A DNA stretch of 64,000 nt from Tildeniella torsiva UHER 1998/13D (GCA_019358835.1 JAHHIH010000012.1:117154-181153); one strand, 5' to 3'. Shown: positions 16,059 through 25,217, counted from the stretch's first letter. Program-made: numbers and translations. The notes: generated by a model from the sequence alone, not told the origin.

Positions 16059-16925
16059 CTAGCGGTTTGTGATCACGACTCCAGCAATCACCAGGCTGCC
16101 GCCTAGCACCAGCGATGAGGTGGGGGTCTCTTGCAGGAACAGGGCGGCCAGGGCGATCGCAAACACTGGCACCAGGTTGATAAACACCCCAGCCCTCGCG
16201 GGGCCGAGCTGCCGCACGCCATCGTAGTACCAGGTAAACCCCACCGCCGAGCCGAGCAGGCCTAAATACAGCAGTCCGCCCCAGGTGGTAGGGGAGGCCG
16301 TGGCGATCGCGTTCCCCAGGCCCTCTCTCAGCGCTGGCCCCAGCAGCAGCAGCGTCCCGACCCCGCAGGCGTAGGTGGTGGCCGCAAAGGGGGAAAGGTC
16401 TTGCATCACGGTTTTGCCCAGCAGGCTGTAGCCCATCCAGCTAACCACGCAGCCCAGCATAAACAGTTCACCGATGCCCACATCTCCCCGCAATAGCCGA
16501 ATTGGATCGCCGTCGCTAATCACCACCGCCGCCCCCAGCAGTGAGAGGCCAATGCCCAATAGCTTGGTACGGCTGAGCGGGTCTTTGAAGAAAAGGGCGG
16601 CTCCGAGGGCGATCGCCACCGGGTTGAGGGCAATAATCAGCGCCGCCCGCCCGGCCTCGACGGTCTTAAGCCCCGAAAAGAAAAACACGTTGTAGGCAAA
16701 GATGCCCGTGAGGCCCAGCAGGGCGATCGGCAGCCAGAGCTTTTTAGGCGGTTTGGCGAGGCGGCCTTCGGTAGTGTAGGTGAGAAGAAGGAGGGCGAGG
16801 GAGGCGATCGCAAACCGACAAAAGGCCGCCGCAAAGGCTCCCATATCCTGCACCACCAGCCGCCCGGCAATAAAGGTGCCGCCCCAGAGCAGCATGGTGA
16901 CCAGAAGCTTGAGGTAAATGACCAA
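16059..16925 (-). CDS. EamA/DMT-superfamily permease (probable metabolite exporter)
   Basis: About 288 residues from a TTG start at 16925 (preceded by GAGGG at good distance), giving MVIYLKLLVTMLLWGGTF; the next ATG, 16895, would begin inside the first helix. Longer in-frame starts up to 17045 are not coding-like. Ten predicted hydrophobic helices in two repeats of five, with LLWGGTFIAGRL at the start of repeat 1 and WGGLLYLGLLGSAVGFTWYY in repeat 2, as in the drug/metabolite transporter family. An inner-membrane exporter of amino acids or other small metabolites is likely; the substrate cannot be told from sequence. Convergent with the giant kinase gene. Confidence 0.88.
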   Translation of the reverse strand: MVIYLKLLVTMLLWGGTFIAGRLVVQDMGAFAAAFCRFAIASLALLLLTYTTEGRLAKPPKKLWLPIALLGLTGIFAYNVFFFSGLKTVEAGRAALIIALNPVAIALGAALFFKDPLSRTKLLGIGLSLLGAAVVISDGDPIRLLRGDVGIGELFMLGCVVSWMGYSLLGKTVMQDLSPFAATTYACGVGTLLLLGPALREGLGNAIATASPTTWGGLLYLGLLGSAVGFTWYYDGVRQLGPARAGVFINLVPVFAIALAALFLQETPTSSLVLGGSLVIAGVVITNR

Positions 16926-16962
16926 CGTTCGCCCTCGCTTAACTAACTGAGACTGCCGTTGG

Positions 16963-17134
16963 GTGCCGTTGGGCGTGCCAGCGTCTTTGCCGAAGGTTCT
17001 AATGTACCGCCACACCGCAATGCACCGCCCACTTATTGCGAGCATTGCGGCGGCGAATGTTCTAGTGGATGGTTTGTGGTGCGTTGGCTGGGCAAGGCCT
17101 TGTGCCGTTCGCCAGGGGTATTGGCCAGCCGAAC
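16963..17134. repeat. dispersed repeat, copy A (right of the Uma2 gene as transcribed)
   Basis: Begins GTGCCGTTGGGCG and ends TTGGCCAGCCGAAC. It shares with copy B (17892-18144), in the same order and direction, several blocks: GCACCGC, GGCGGCGAATGTT, GTGCGTTGGCTGGGCA and TTGGCCAGCCGAAC. The two copies are diverged and noncoding and flank the Uma2 gene at 17167-17814. Such paired repeats are often traces of transfer or local duplication. Confidence 0.7.
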
Positions 17135-17166
17135 GGCATCTGACTGACGTTGTTAGGGATATTGAG

Positions 17167-17814
17167 CTATCGGGCTAAAGATCGTAGCCACTGACGAAGG
17201 GTTATTTCTGCATCAACTTCGTCTAACTTGGCTTGGGCTAAAAACTCGTACAGATTGGCTTTAGCCACTATAGGAAACGTTAGGCTGGTCTCAACTTCTC
17301 GATATGCCCCGTTTTCAAGCTGGTAAATGCGCCAGACCTTGCCGTTGTAGCGCCAAAATTCCGATATGCCCAGGTTGGCATAGAGGCTGAGCTTGTCAAT
17401 ATCGGTGTGAGTAATGTCAACTTCTACCACCAAATCTGGGGGCGGGTCGGTTTGCAGATCAATGGTTTTGCCCATCACTAGGGGCTGGTTTTGAATGTAG
17501 TAGGCATTGTCTGGCTCGGCACCGCGATTTAAATCTTCGCGATCGAGGGTGGTAGAGCCCAAGGTTTTGATTTTTAGCCCTCGCTCTACGACCAGAATGC
17601 GAATAAACAGCTCAATCAGGCGAACGGCAAATTCGTGATCTTCGAGAGGCATGGTGATTTCGAGCGCACCGCGATCGTAGGTAAAGCGAGCCGCACGGGT
17701 TTGGGGCAAGGCCTGGTAAATTTGCTGATAAGCCTGCCAGTCCAGGCCGCGCAGCGTCACCCGCTTTTCGCCAAGGGCAATACTGGCCTGAGTGTTGAAA
17801 GCGCTAGTGACCAT
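17167..17814 (-). CDS. Uma2 family protein (DUF820, PD-(D/E)XK-like fold)
   Basis: 215 residues. Typical Uma2 landmarks: an N-terminal strand-rich part, YDRGALEITMPLEDHE, then EPDNAYYIQN, PPPDLVVEVDITHTD and KLSLYANLGISEFWRY. The acidic residues in EPDNAYYI and LVVEVD match the predicted restriction-endonuclease-like active site. Members are expanded in cyanobacteria and are suspected nucleases of mobile or selfish origin, but no biological role is established. Flanked on both sides by copies of one dispersed repeat, which suggests that the gene moved or was duplicated with them. Confidence 0.9.
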   Translation of the reverse strand: MVTSAFNTQASIALGEKRVTLRGLDWQAYQQIYQALPQTRAARFTYDRGALEITMPLEDHEFAVRLIELFIRILVVERGLKIKTLGSTTLDREDLNRGAEPDNAYYIQNQPLVMGKTIDLQTDPPPDLVVEVDITHTDIDKLSLYANLGISEFWRYNGKVWRIYQLENGAYREVETSLTFPIVAKANLYEFLAQAKLDEVDAEITLRQWLRSLAR

Positions 17815-17891
17815 GGGCCTTTACAATGGTGTGTATCCATAGTGCCATACAGCAGATGAGGATGAATCGCCGCGTCTTTTTTCACCGTAGA

Positions 17892-18144
17892 GTGCCGTTG
17901 GGCGTTTTGAGGTCTTTGGATAAATTCCCAATTCATCGCCACGCCGTAACGCACCGCTTACCCATGGTAAGAATCTTGGTATGAAGGTCTAGAAACCGGG
18001 TTCCTGCAGTTGTAGCAATGTCCCTTAGCTATGCAAAGAAGAGACCCGGTTTCTGGCGGCGGCGAATGTTTTGATGGATGGGTTTTGGTGCGTTGGCTGG
18101 GCAGGGGACGTTGCGGATTTGCCGAGGATATTGGCCAGCCGAAC
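17892..18144. repeat. dispersed repeat, copy B, carrying a small palindrome-bounded insert
   Basis: Same blocks and orientation as copy A at 16963-17134, but longer by an insert at 17991-18054. The insert begins AGAAACCGGGT and ends with its exact reverse complement ACCCGGTTTCT, so it looks like a 64-base mobile palindromic element placed inside the older repeat. AGAAACCGGG-type palindromes are frequent in cyanobacterial intergenic DNA. No target duplication could be made out. Confidence 0.65.
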
Positions 18145-18149
18145 ACACC

Positions 18150-20864
18150 CTAGGGGCGATCCATGTTCAAATGTTGCTTTAGGGAGTCAGAAACACCGAT
18201 CGCTTTGTCAAGACCAATTACATTGTCCCAGTTAGTATGTTCATTCCAATAGATACCTTCTAGTCTTGCTCCAGTTAAATTCGCATTCTTCAAATTGGAG
18301 TTTGTAAGATTAGCAGCAAACAAAAATGAGTTTTGAATGTTGGCATTTTCTAAATTCAGGAAACTCAGGTTTGCACTCTCAAGAAACTGTCTACTCATAT
18401 TAACTCCCTTTAAGTGAGGGCCAACCACTCTCAAAAATATAGTTGGTGAAACACAAGAGCTATAATCTATGAGTCTGGAAAGTTGAAGGTAAGTCCAATC
18501 TTCATTCCTAAGCTTGCTAGGATTTCCAAAAGGATAAAAGTCGTCTTTTTCTATTAATAATGACGAATTTTTGATGTTAAAAATCAAGCAAAGTGTGTTA
18601 AGTCCAACAAAGACATCTATCTGCCTTATTCCCAGTTTTTGATGAGAATTACTTTCAAATTCTTGAATTTGACGCTGTTTTCTTTGTGGCAAGTTCTCAG
18701 TCAGCGCATCAATGAAGTCGCCATCTTGCCAGCTTAGATAAAAGCCGTAAAGACGATCAAAAAGCCTTTGAAGTTCGTCGTCAGAACAATCTAGAAGTAG
18801 CTGCATAACTAACTCTAGGATTTCCGAGGTCAGTACATTACTGCCCAGAAGGTCATACACTTGCCAGCAAAATTCTGGGTCTTGGATGTCGTATTCACGA
18901 TTGCGCCCTGGTTGGCACCAGTCGATCAAGCTTGTGACGATTCGTTCGGCGCAGAGAAATTCGCCAAAGCTTTTGTGGACAAATTCAATAGAGCCTTCGC
19001 CCTGGCGGCCTGACTGCATGTAGAAGACAGCGAGCGCATTGCGAAGGGGAGTTTCATCGGTGGCGAGGTTTTTCTGGGCAGTTTCGAGGAACTGTTTAGC
19101 AGTGCTGTCTTGATGGAGGCGTTGCTCAATCGCCCCTATCCGCGCAAACTCCATGCCCGACTGCACCACACACAGCCCCGCCTCCATCAAAATGCGGCGC
19201 AGGCTCTCGGTGTCGAGTTCGGCAATGTCGCGGTTGAGCCAGTCGGGCCGCTGTCTTGTAAGCACCCAATCCAGAGCGGTTTCGTAGATCAATACTTTGG
19301 CCTTAGCACCTTCAGCCCCCTCAAACATCTCTAGATGAAGAACGCCATCGCGCTGCATGGCCCCCAGCAGGTACAGCAGCAGCGGTTCGCGGGCCAGCTC
19401 TTGCAGGCGATCGGGTAGACGCTCATCTTTGAGAATGCCTTTGAGATAGTTAGGGTCTTGGCCCATCAGCCTGCCCCATTTGATGAACCACTGATCTTGC
19501 AGTGCGTCATCCATGGGCAAAATTTCGACCCGTTCTAGGTTGTTGGGCAGGCTGCGCTCGATCGCGTGCAGCGAGAGGGTGCGGCCTGTAATCAGCACCC
19601 GATGGTTCTTCTCAGAGTTGCGGGCGCACTGCTCTTGAAACCGCCCTACCTGATCGAGAAATTTATCTAATCCACCGCTGGTGCGGCCCTCCATTAGCAG
19701 TTCGTCGAAGCCATCGAGGATGAAGAGAAAGTTGATGTTGCGATCGGTTAGCCAGCCAGAATCGGTCTTAGCAAAGTCGCGATCAATCGCCTTGGCCAGA
19801 GTTTCTTCAAAGTCATTCGACAGCACCGCCACATCCCGCAGGCGAATCAGAATCGGCGTCCAGCGGGGGTGTTCGTGGCGGCGTACCCAATCGGCAAACA
19901 TTCGGCAAAACACACTCTTACCCCGGCCCGGCCCACCCTGCACAAACATCACCCGGTTTGCCTTGGTGGAGTCATTCAAAAATTGCTTAGCCCAGTCCTC
20001 CAGCACGAAGGGTTCCCTAGCACCATCCGCTTCCCCTGCCGAGGTCAGGGCTTGGGCCTTTAGGGGCACGTAGATGTCGTTAAAGGTGAAGTCTTCAGCA
20101 AAAACCTTCTGGTGTGTGCAGGGGGCGATCGCTTCTTCCAGATAGCTGTCTATGCTGAGGTATTTTTCAAACACCTGGTCGCCGCCCGTGCGATACCAGT
20201 CAGCAATGCGTTGAATCGTTGGGGCCGCGTCGGCGATCGTCGTGCTCATATGCCGATTCGTATTTCTGGCAACAACTTCGGTAATTCGGTTGGCCTGTTC
20301 AGGGGTCGTGCCCAACTGCAACAGTCGTGCCCTGAGCGCATTGTTAAACGCCTCTGCTAAAGCCGACTGGCGAAAGTGCAGTGTAGCAAAACGGGCTTCT
20401 TTATCCGTTAGCTCAAAGATGCCCAGCGCCTTAACGGGGAGGGTGATCGTTCTAGCCTGGGGGGTGCTGTCTTTAGCGGCCAGCCACTGCTCCACCTTAG
20501 GATGCTGCTTGACGAATTCACGAAAGCTTTCTAAATATGCGGCCTGGCTGATCAAGGCCACTGACTGGGCCAGAGTCGGCTCTTTTTTCGTAGTTTCTAC
20601 ATAAAACTTCAGCAGCCCGGTGCCGATGGAAACAAACGGTAGTGTTGCGCCCATCAGCTTGCCCAGGGGCGAGTTGATCGCATCCAGCAGCGAGTCGAGC
20701 TGGTTCACCAAGGGAGCTACTCTCTGAATGTTGGGGCCTTCTTCAGCCAGCACCTCTGCCAGGCCTAGCACCGCATCGGCAGCATCGGCGGCTCCGTCAA
20801 CGGTGTCGAGCGAAATCAGGTCGCTGAGGTCGGTGGTGAGAAAGTTCCAGAGGCGGGTGGCCAT
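18150..20864 (-). CDS. NACHT-domain STAND ATPase with C-terminal pentapeptide repeats
   Basis: 904 residues. About 290 N-terminal residues of unknown fold are followed by a NACHT module: Walker A VQGGPGRGKS (K316) and Walker B FLFILDGFDELL (about 379-390), then winged-helix/helical parts (LAREPLLLYLLGAM; FVHKSFGEFLCAER). Residues about 735-820 are unassigned, and about 820-880 are pentapeptide repeats (A(N/D)LxN pattern). STAND proteins of this build sense a trigger and oligomerise; several bacterial NACHT proteins are antiphage. No effector is recognised. The coding DNA for the last 170 residues (18150 to about 18660) is much more AT-rich than the rest, suggesting a recently exchanged sensor end. 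Alone on its strand, with a repeat directly downstream. Confidence 0.88.
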   Translation of the reverse strand: MATRLWNFLTTDLSDLISLDTVDGAADAADAVLGLAEVLAEEGPNIQRVAPLVNQLDSLLDAINSPLGKLMGATLPFVSIGTGLLKFYVETTKKEPTLAQSVALISQAAYLESFREFVKQHPKVEQWLAAKDSTPQARTITLPVKALGIFELTDKEARFATLHFRQSALAEAFNNALRARLLQLGTTPEQANRITEVVARNTNRHMSTTIADAAPTIQRIADWYRTGGDQVFEKYLSIDSYLEEAIAPCTHQKVFAEDFTFNDIYVPLKAQALTSAGEADGAREPFVLEDWAKQFLNDSTKANRVMFVQGGPGRGKSVFCRMFADWVRRHEHPRWTPILIRLRDVAVLSNDFEETLAKAIDRDFAKTDSGWLTDRNINFLFILDGFDELLMEGRTSGGLDKFLDQVGRFQEQCARNSEKNHRVLITGRTLSLHAIERSLPNNLERVEILPMDDALQDQWFIKWGRLMGQDPNYLKGILKDERLPDRLQELAREPLLLYLLGAMQRDGVLHLEMFEGAEGAKAKVLIYETALDWVLTRQRPDWLNRDIAELDTESLRRILMEAGLCVVQSGMEFARIGAIEQRLHQDSTAKQFLETAQKNLATDETPLRNALAVFYMQSGRQGEGSIEFVHKSFGEFLCAERIVTSLIDWCQPGRNREYDIQDPEFCWQVYDLLGSNVLTSEILELVMQLLLDCSDDELQRLFDRLYGFYLSWQDGDFIDALTENLPQRKQRQIQEFESNSHQKLGIRQIDVFVGLNTLCLIFNIKNSSLLIEKDDFYPFGNPSKLRNEDWTYLQLSRLIDYSSCVSPTIFLRVVGPHLKGVNMSRQFLESANLSFLNLENANIQNSFLFAANLTNSNLKNANLTGARLEGIYWNEHTNWDNVIGLDKAIGVSDSLKQHLNMDRP

Positions 20865-20991
20865 AGCGGGCAGAATCTTCTAGGGGATAGCTTCGGGCAG
20901 GTGCAGTTGGGAATGGTCTGGGCGTGCCTATTAGCCTAACGGCACCTACGGCTAATGGATAGTGCCTAGGACGAGTCAGCCCCTGCGATCG

Positions 20992-21606
20992 CTAATGTTT
21001 AACCGCAACCCCGCGATAGAAATATCCGGCGAACTTGGGCACCTTTTGGGCATAGGCGGCTTCTAGCTCGACCTGGTCAAACTGCTGCTCGATCAGCTGA
21101 CGCATATCGCGGTCAAAGTGACACCCTCCGGCGATGCGCTTTTGCAGCGGCGTCAGACGATGCTGCCAGACTTGCACCGAGGGTTCATCGCTGAGGCCGT
21201 GCTCGACAAAAAAGAACCGACCACCGGGCCGCAGCACCCGATAGATTTCGGCCAGCGCCCGCTCAATCTTGGGAATGCTGCACAGGGTAAAGGTGCTGAC
21301 GACGCTGTCAAAGCTGTGATCGGCCATGGGCAGTGCTTCACCACTGAGCATGCGATGATCGACCGCGATGGGTGAGGCCTCAATGCGCTGCTGGGCCAGG
21401 CGATGCACCCCTGGGTTGGGATCTACGGTGACGATCTGGCGCACCGGGTCGGGGTAGTATGGCAAATTTAACCCCGTGCCAAAGCCAATTTCGAGCACGT
21501 CGCCGCTCACGTCGGCCAATACCTCCCGCCGATAGCGGCCCAGGATAGAATCGGCCATGGAAAGCTCGATCAGGTAAGGCAGAATTCTGTCGTTATAAAG
21601 GCCCAT
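20992..21606 (-). CDS. class I SAM-dependent methyltransferase (Methyltransf_11 type)
   Basis: 204 residues. SAM-binding motif I is DVLEIGFGTGLNLPYY; acidic strand-2 end at VTVDPNPG; motif with SFDSVVSTFTLCSIPK; and EIYRVLRPGGRFFFVEHG, the standard order of small-molecule methyltransferases. The closing part (GCHFDRDMRQLIEQQF) is like UbiE/phospholipid-type enzymes that act on lipids or quinones. No membrane anchor. The substrate is unknown. Single gene; about 80 bases separate it from the divergent phosphoesterase. Confidence 0.87.
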   Translation of the reverse strand: MGLYNDRILPYLIELSMADSILGRYRREVLADVSGDVLEIGFGTGLNLPYYPDPVRQIVTVDPNPGVHRLAQQRIEASPIAVDHRMLSGEALPMADHSFDSVVSTFTLCSIPKIERALAEIYRVLRPGGRFFFVEHGLSDEPSVQVWQHRLTPLQKRIAGGCHFDRDMRQLIEQQFDQVELEAAYAQKVPKFAGYFYRGVAVKH

Positions 21607-21687
21607 GGTGGCTGCTGTTTCGCCGGTCTAGCGAGATTAGGCTACGGGGTTATTCTACACACCGCCCACCCACCGCACCAAAGCGCT

Positions 21688-23241
21688 ATGCCTCCAAAAC
21701 TGGTTACTGAGCCTTCCATCGAAACCAAGATTCAGCGGATGCAGCAGCGGGTGCGGTGGCAGCACCGCCAGATTGTCGAGCGCGGCATTGACCAAACCAG
21801 CCTGGTGATCGACGAGCCGGGCGCCGAGGATGAAACATTCTCATTTTTAGTGGTGGGCGATAGCGGCACCGGGCGGCACCGCCGCAGCAGCCCCCAGCGG
21901 CAGGTGGCTGAGCAGCTGTTAAACCACATCGACTCGGCCCGGTTCACGCTGCACACGGGGGATGTGGTGTATCTGGTGGGGTCTCGCGATCAGTATCGGT
22001 CAAACTTCATCAAGCCCTACCAGGAGTGGCTGGTGGGGGGCGACCATTACCGCAAAATTGCCTACGATCGCATGGTGTTTAAGCGACCAATTTTGCCAGT
22101 GCTGGGCAACCACGACTACTACGACCTGCTCCCCGTGGTGGGGCTGCTGTCGGGCATTAGCGGGCCGCTGCGCTATGCTCTGCGCTCTTACCTCGATTTA
22201 GACGTGAGCTGGCGCGGCTCTCACAAGGGGGACGCCTACGCTAAGGCCTTTTTGGATTACCTAAAGGCGGTGCCCGAGGCGGGCTTGGGCGATCATTTAG
22301 ATGCGCACTACAGCAGCAAGCTGGACGGTGCGCGGGCGCTGACCTATCGCACCGGCGAGTTTACCCGGTTGCCCAACCGCTACTACAGCTTTCGCTATGG
22401 CGGCATCGACTTTTTTGCTCTAGATTCCAACACCTTTAACCAGCCGCTGCCCATCGCCAATGGCGAAGCCGGTCGCAAAGAATTGCAGCAGCAGTGTCAG
22501 CGGTTAGAGGTCACCAAAGCTGACCTGCTGCGGCAGGCGGGCATGCAGGTCTTGACCCCCGACGATGAGGATGCGCAAGAAGAACTCACTGAGCGCATTG
22601 AAGACATCGATGAGCAGATCAACGATATCACCAAGCAACTCAACAGCTCTCGCCTGCAAACGGTAGATACTGACCAGCTCTACTGGCTGCGCGATCGCCT
22701 GATTGCCTCGTGGCAAAACCCGGCGGTGCGCGGGCGCATTCTGTTCTTCCACCACCCGCCCTACGTCACCGAAACCACCAAGTGGGATCAGGGGCAAACC
22801 CTGGCGGTGCGCCACCACATCCGCCAGGTGCTCGACGCCGTTGCCGCCGAGGTGGCCGACATTTCCCAAGACCGCCCTCTGGTGGATCTGGTGCTCAACG
22901 GCCACGCCCACTGCCTCGACTATGTGCGCACGGGCGACACGGGCCACGGCGATGCCCACATTCCCTGGGTGATCTGCGGCGGCAGCGGCTACAGCCTGCG
23001 TCGCCAGCGGGTAGAGGGGGCCGAGCTCCCGGAAGATGTCAATAACCGCACCCGCACCGTGGCCAAATCACACCTCTACCTAGGCCGCACGGGGGACGGC
23101 AGCCATCTCAAGCGCCCCTACTCGGGCCTGCGGGTCGATGTCGCCTCAGGTACCCCACCCAAGGTGACGGTGACTCCCCTGGTGGCGGAGAAGTATGACG
23201 GCGACTGGACGGGGTATGAGATGGCGGGGTTTGAGGTGTAG
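21688..23241 (+). CDS. calcineurin-like metallophosphoesterase
   Basis: 517 residues. Metal-binding motifs in family order: VVGDSG (Asp58), HTGDVVY, LGNHDYYD, HHPPYV and NGHAHCLDY. Between the GNHD and HHPP blocks is an insert of about 120 residues including an acidic, coiled-coil-like stretch (EDAQEELTERIEDIDEQIND). No signal peptide. Probably a cytoplasmic phosphodiesterase or phosphatase with two metals; the substrate is unknown. Divergent from the methyltransferase gene; its 3' end runs into G-rich intergenic repeats. Confidence 0.88.
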   Translation: MPPKLVTEPSIETKIQRMQQRVRWQHRQIVERGIDQTSLVIDEPGAEDETFSFLVVGDSGTGRHRRSSPQRQVAEQLLNHIDSARFTLHTGDVVYLVGSRDQYRSNFIKPYQEWLVGGDHYRKIAYDRMVFKRPILPVLGNHDYYDLLPVVGLLSGISGPLRYALRSYLDLDVSWRGSHKGDAYAKAFLDYLKAVPEAGLGDHLDAHYSSKLDGARALTYRTGEFTRLPNRYYSFRYGGIDFFALDSNTFNQPLPIANGEAGRKELQQQCQRLEVTKADLLRQAGMQVLTPDDEDAQEELTERIEDIDEQINDITKQLNSSRLQTVDTDQLYWLRDRLIASWQNPAVRGRILFFHHPPYVTETTKWDQGQTLAVRHHIRQVLDAVAAEVADISQDRPLVDLVLNGHAHCLDYVRTGDTGHGDAHIPWVICGGSGYSLRRQRVEGAELPEDVNNRTRTVAKSHLYLGRTGDGSHLKRPYSGLRVDVASGTPPKVTVTPLVAEKYDGDWTGYEMAGFEV

Positions 23242-23342
23242 GGGAGTAGGGAGTGGGGAGTGGGGAGTGGGGAGTGAGGGGTGGGGGGTGAGGAGTGAGT
23301 GAATCGGCCTAACTCCCTACCCCCTACCCCCCACTCCCCTAC
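23242..23342. repeat. low-complexity GGGGAGT tandem array with inverted C-rich arm
   Basis: After the phosphoesterase stop come at least four units of GGGAGTG, changing to GGGGTGAGGAGTGAGTG, then, after a short spacer, the complementary C-rich arm (CTCCCTACCCCCTACCCCCC). The two arms can fold into a long imperfect hairpin between two convergent genes, so it may act as a bidirectional terminator. The right arm lies inside the last codons of cobU (RGVGGRG), so the repeat has been incorporated into coding sequence. Confidence 0.7.
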
Positions 23343-23871
23343 CCAGCACTTTCAAGTCCACCGCATAACCAGCGACAACCAGATACACCGCGCTAGCGAC
23401 GCTGCCAACCTGGCGGGTGAGGCTGCCGAGGCGATCGCGAAACAAGCGCCCAATTGGGTAGGCGGGCACCACGCCCCAGCCGGTTTCTTCGGAAACTAGA
23501 ATCACGATGCTGGGGGTTTGCCGCAGGCTTTCGACCAGGGAATCTACGGTGGTTTGCCAGGTGGCGTCGTCTTGCTCTAGCAGGTTGGCCAGCCAGGTGC
23601 CGAGGGAGTCGATCAGCAGGCAGTCTTCAGCGGTGGCGGCGTTGATAGCCTCGGGTAGGGCGATCGGGACTTCTTGCAGGAGCCAGTGGGGAGGGCGGCG
23701 ATCGCGGTGCAAGTCCACCCGTTTTTGCCAGTCCAGATCTGCCGGGTCAACGCTAGAGGTGGCAATGTAAATCACCGATTGACCAGAGTTGGTGGCCAGG
23801 GCTTCGGCCCACTCGCTTTTGCCCGATCGCGCTGGGCCGGTGACTAGGGAGATGCGGTGGTTGGTTGTCAA
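23317..23871 (-). CDS. cobU: adenosylcobinamide kinase / adenosylcobinamide-phosphate guanylyltransferase
   Basis: 184 residues. P-loop GPARSGKS at about 12-19, the VDLHRDRRPPHW segment with the histidine that carries GMP in CobU/CobP, LIDSLGTWLANLL, and SEETGWGVVPAYPIGRLFRD are diagnostic. It converts adenosylcobinamide to its phosphate and then to GDP-cobinamide in late cobalamin (pseudocobalamin in most cyanobacteria) assembly. The start codon overlaps the stop of the Ser/Thr kinase gene by four bases (ATGA), so the two are translationally coupled. The last six or so residues derive from the G-rich repeat. Confidence 0.92.
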   Translation of the reverse strand: MTTNHRISLVTGPARSGKSEWAEALATNSGQSVIYIATSSVDPADLDWQKRVDLHRDRRPPHWLLQEVPIALPEAINAATAEDCLLIDSLGTWLANLLEQDDATWQTTVDSLVESLRQTPSIVILVSEETGWGVVPAYPIGRLFRDRLGSLTRQVGSVASAVYLVVAGYAVDLKVLGRGVGGRG

Positions 23872-25217
23872 GATCCGACCCTTTGGATAAACGCCTCGAT
23901 TTCGTCGACCAACCAGACTTTTTCGACTGTTTGGAGGGGAGTGCCAAACTTGTGCTGGTTAATGCCCTCCAGTAGGGCGATTGTCTGTACGGGGCGATCG
24001 TTTTGGGTGTAGGCGGTTTGCAGCTCTACCTTAACCAGGTCGGCGGTGTAGCCCTCAATCCGGCGGGTGCGGCCCAGTATGCGGTGGGTGAGCGAAAATC
24101 GCTGGCGATCGATACGCAGATGCACATGGGCCAGCAGGGCATTGGCCACGCCGCCAATCATGCCGAAGCCAACAAACCAAAAGGGGATGGCAATCAGGCC
24201 AAACCACAGCGAGCCGCCGCCAGTGACGGCCCCAATCGCCCAGACCAGCACAAAACCATTCCAAAACAGACCAAACAGGCCAATGCCTACGGTTTCACCC
24301 CGCAGACCCGGTGGCGGAATCTCAATGGTTAGCTCGCTCGGCGACGTTTGCACCCGCACGCGGGTACCCGCTGGGGGACGTGGAGCCAGCCTGCGTGGGG
24401 TAGGCGGGATGGGCTGGGTCAGCGCCGCGAGGGCCACTCGCGCCGAGGCAAAGCGGTCTTCGACTAAGGGATCAATTAACTGCTCAAGCCAGCCGGCAAA
24501 GGCGGCAGACACCGCCACGTAGGGGCGAAAATTGATGCGCAGCCGCTCCTGGGGCAAGTCGGCGGGCGACTGGTGGGTGAGCAAAAACAGCAGGGTTGCC
24601 CCCAGACCATAGAGGTCGGTGGCGGGCACGGCCTGGCCGCGAAACTGCTCGGGGGCCATATAGCCGTAGGTGCCCACCACCGTGCTGCCCTGGTGGAGGC
24701 TGTCGCGGTAGACCGTCTGCACTGCGCCAAAATCGACCAGATAAATGTGCCCATCGTCCCGGCGAATGATGTTCTGTGGCTTTAGGTCGCGGTGAATCAC
24801 GGGCGGGTTGAGGCTGTGGAGGTAGACCAGCACCTCGAGAACCTCAATGGCAATGCGCCGAGCTTCGGCCTCATCAACCCGACCGCCGCCTTCGACCCAG
24901 TCGGCCAGAGAGGTGCCTTCGGCCAGGTCTTGAGCCAGATAAAACCAGCGGTTGTCGGCGGTATCGACCTGAAAAAAGTCTATGTATTGAGGAATAGCGG
25001 GGTGATTGAGGGTTTTGAGAATGCGGGCTTCGCGCTCGAACAGCTCAATCTTTTTCCAGTCTTGCAGGCCGCGCAGGGAGAGTTCTTTGAGGGCAATGAT
25101 CTGCCCACTGGCCAACACCTCGGCGGCGTAGGTGGTGCCGCTGCCGCCCTGGCCCAGGCGACGCAAAATCCGGTAGCGACCGTCGATGATGGCGCTAGTA
25201 GCCTGGGTCGGTTCCAT
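23868..25217 (-). CDS. Ser/Thr protein kinase with C-terminal membrane segments
   Basis: 449 residues. Kinase domain 15-280: glycine loop LGQGGSGTTY, ATP lysine Lys44 (ALKEL), HRDLKPQN at 142-149, DFG at 162-164, and GTYGYMAPEQF. Residues about 325-385 hold two hydrophobic helices (GLFGLFWNGFVLVWAIGAV and LIAIPFWFVGFGMIGGVA), followed by a small beta-rich domain, so the kinase is probably anchored in a membrane with its catalytic part in the cytoplasm. This PknB-like layout is common in cyanobacteria. It is coupled by a 4-base overlap to cobU; whether this has regulatory meaning is unknown. Confidence 0.92.
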   Translation of the reverse strand: MEPTQATSAIIDGRYRILRRLGQGGSGTTYAAEVLASGQIIALKELSLRGLQDWKKIELFEREARILKTLNHPAIPQYIDFFQVDTADNRWFYLAQDLAEGTSLADWVEGGGRVDEAEARRIAIEVLEVLVYLHSLNPPVIHRDLKPQNIIRRDDGHIYLVDFGAVQTVYRDSLHQGSTVVGTYGYMAPEQFRGQAVPATDLYGLGATLLFLLTHQSPADLPQERLRINFRPYVAVSAAFAGWLEQLIDPLVEDRFASARVALAALTQPIPPTPRRLAPRPPAGTRVRVQTSPSELTIEIPPPGLRGETVGIGLFGLFWNGFVLVWAIGAVTGGGSLWFGLIAIPFWFVGFGMIGGVANALLAHVHLRIDRQRFSLTHRILGRTRRIEGYTADLVKVELQTAYTQNDRPVQTIALLEGINQHKFGTPLQTVEKVWLVDEIEAFIQRVGS

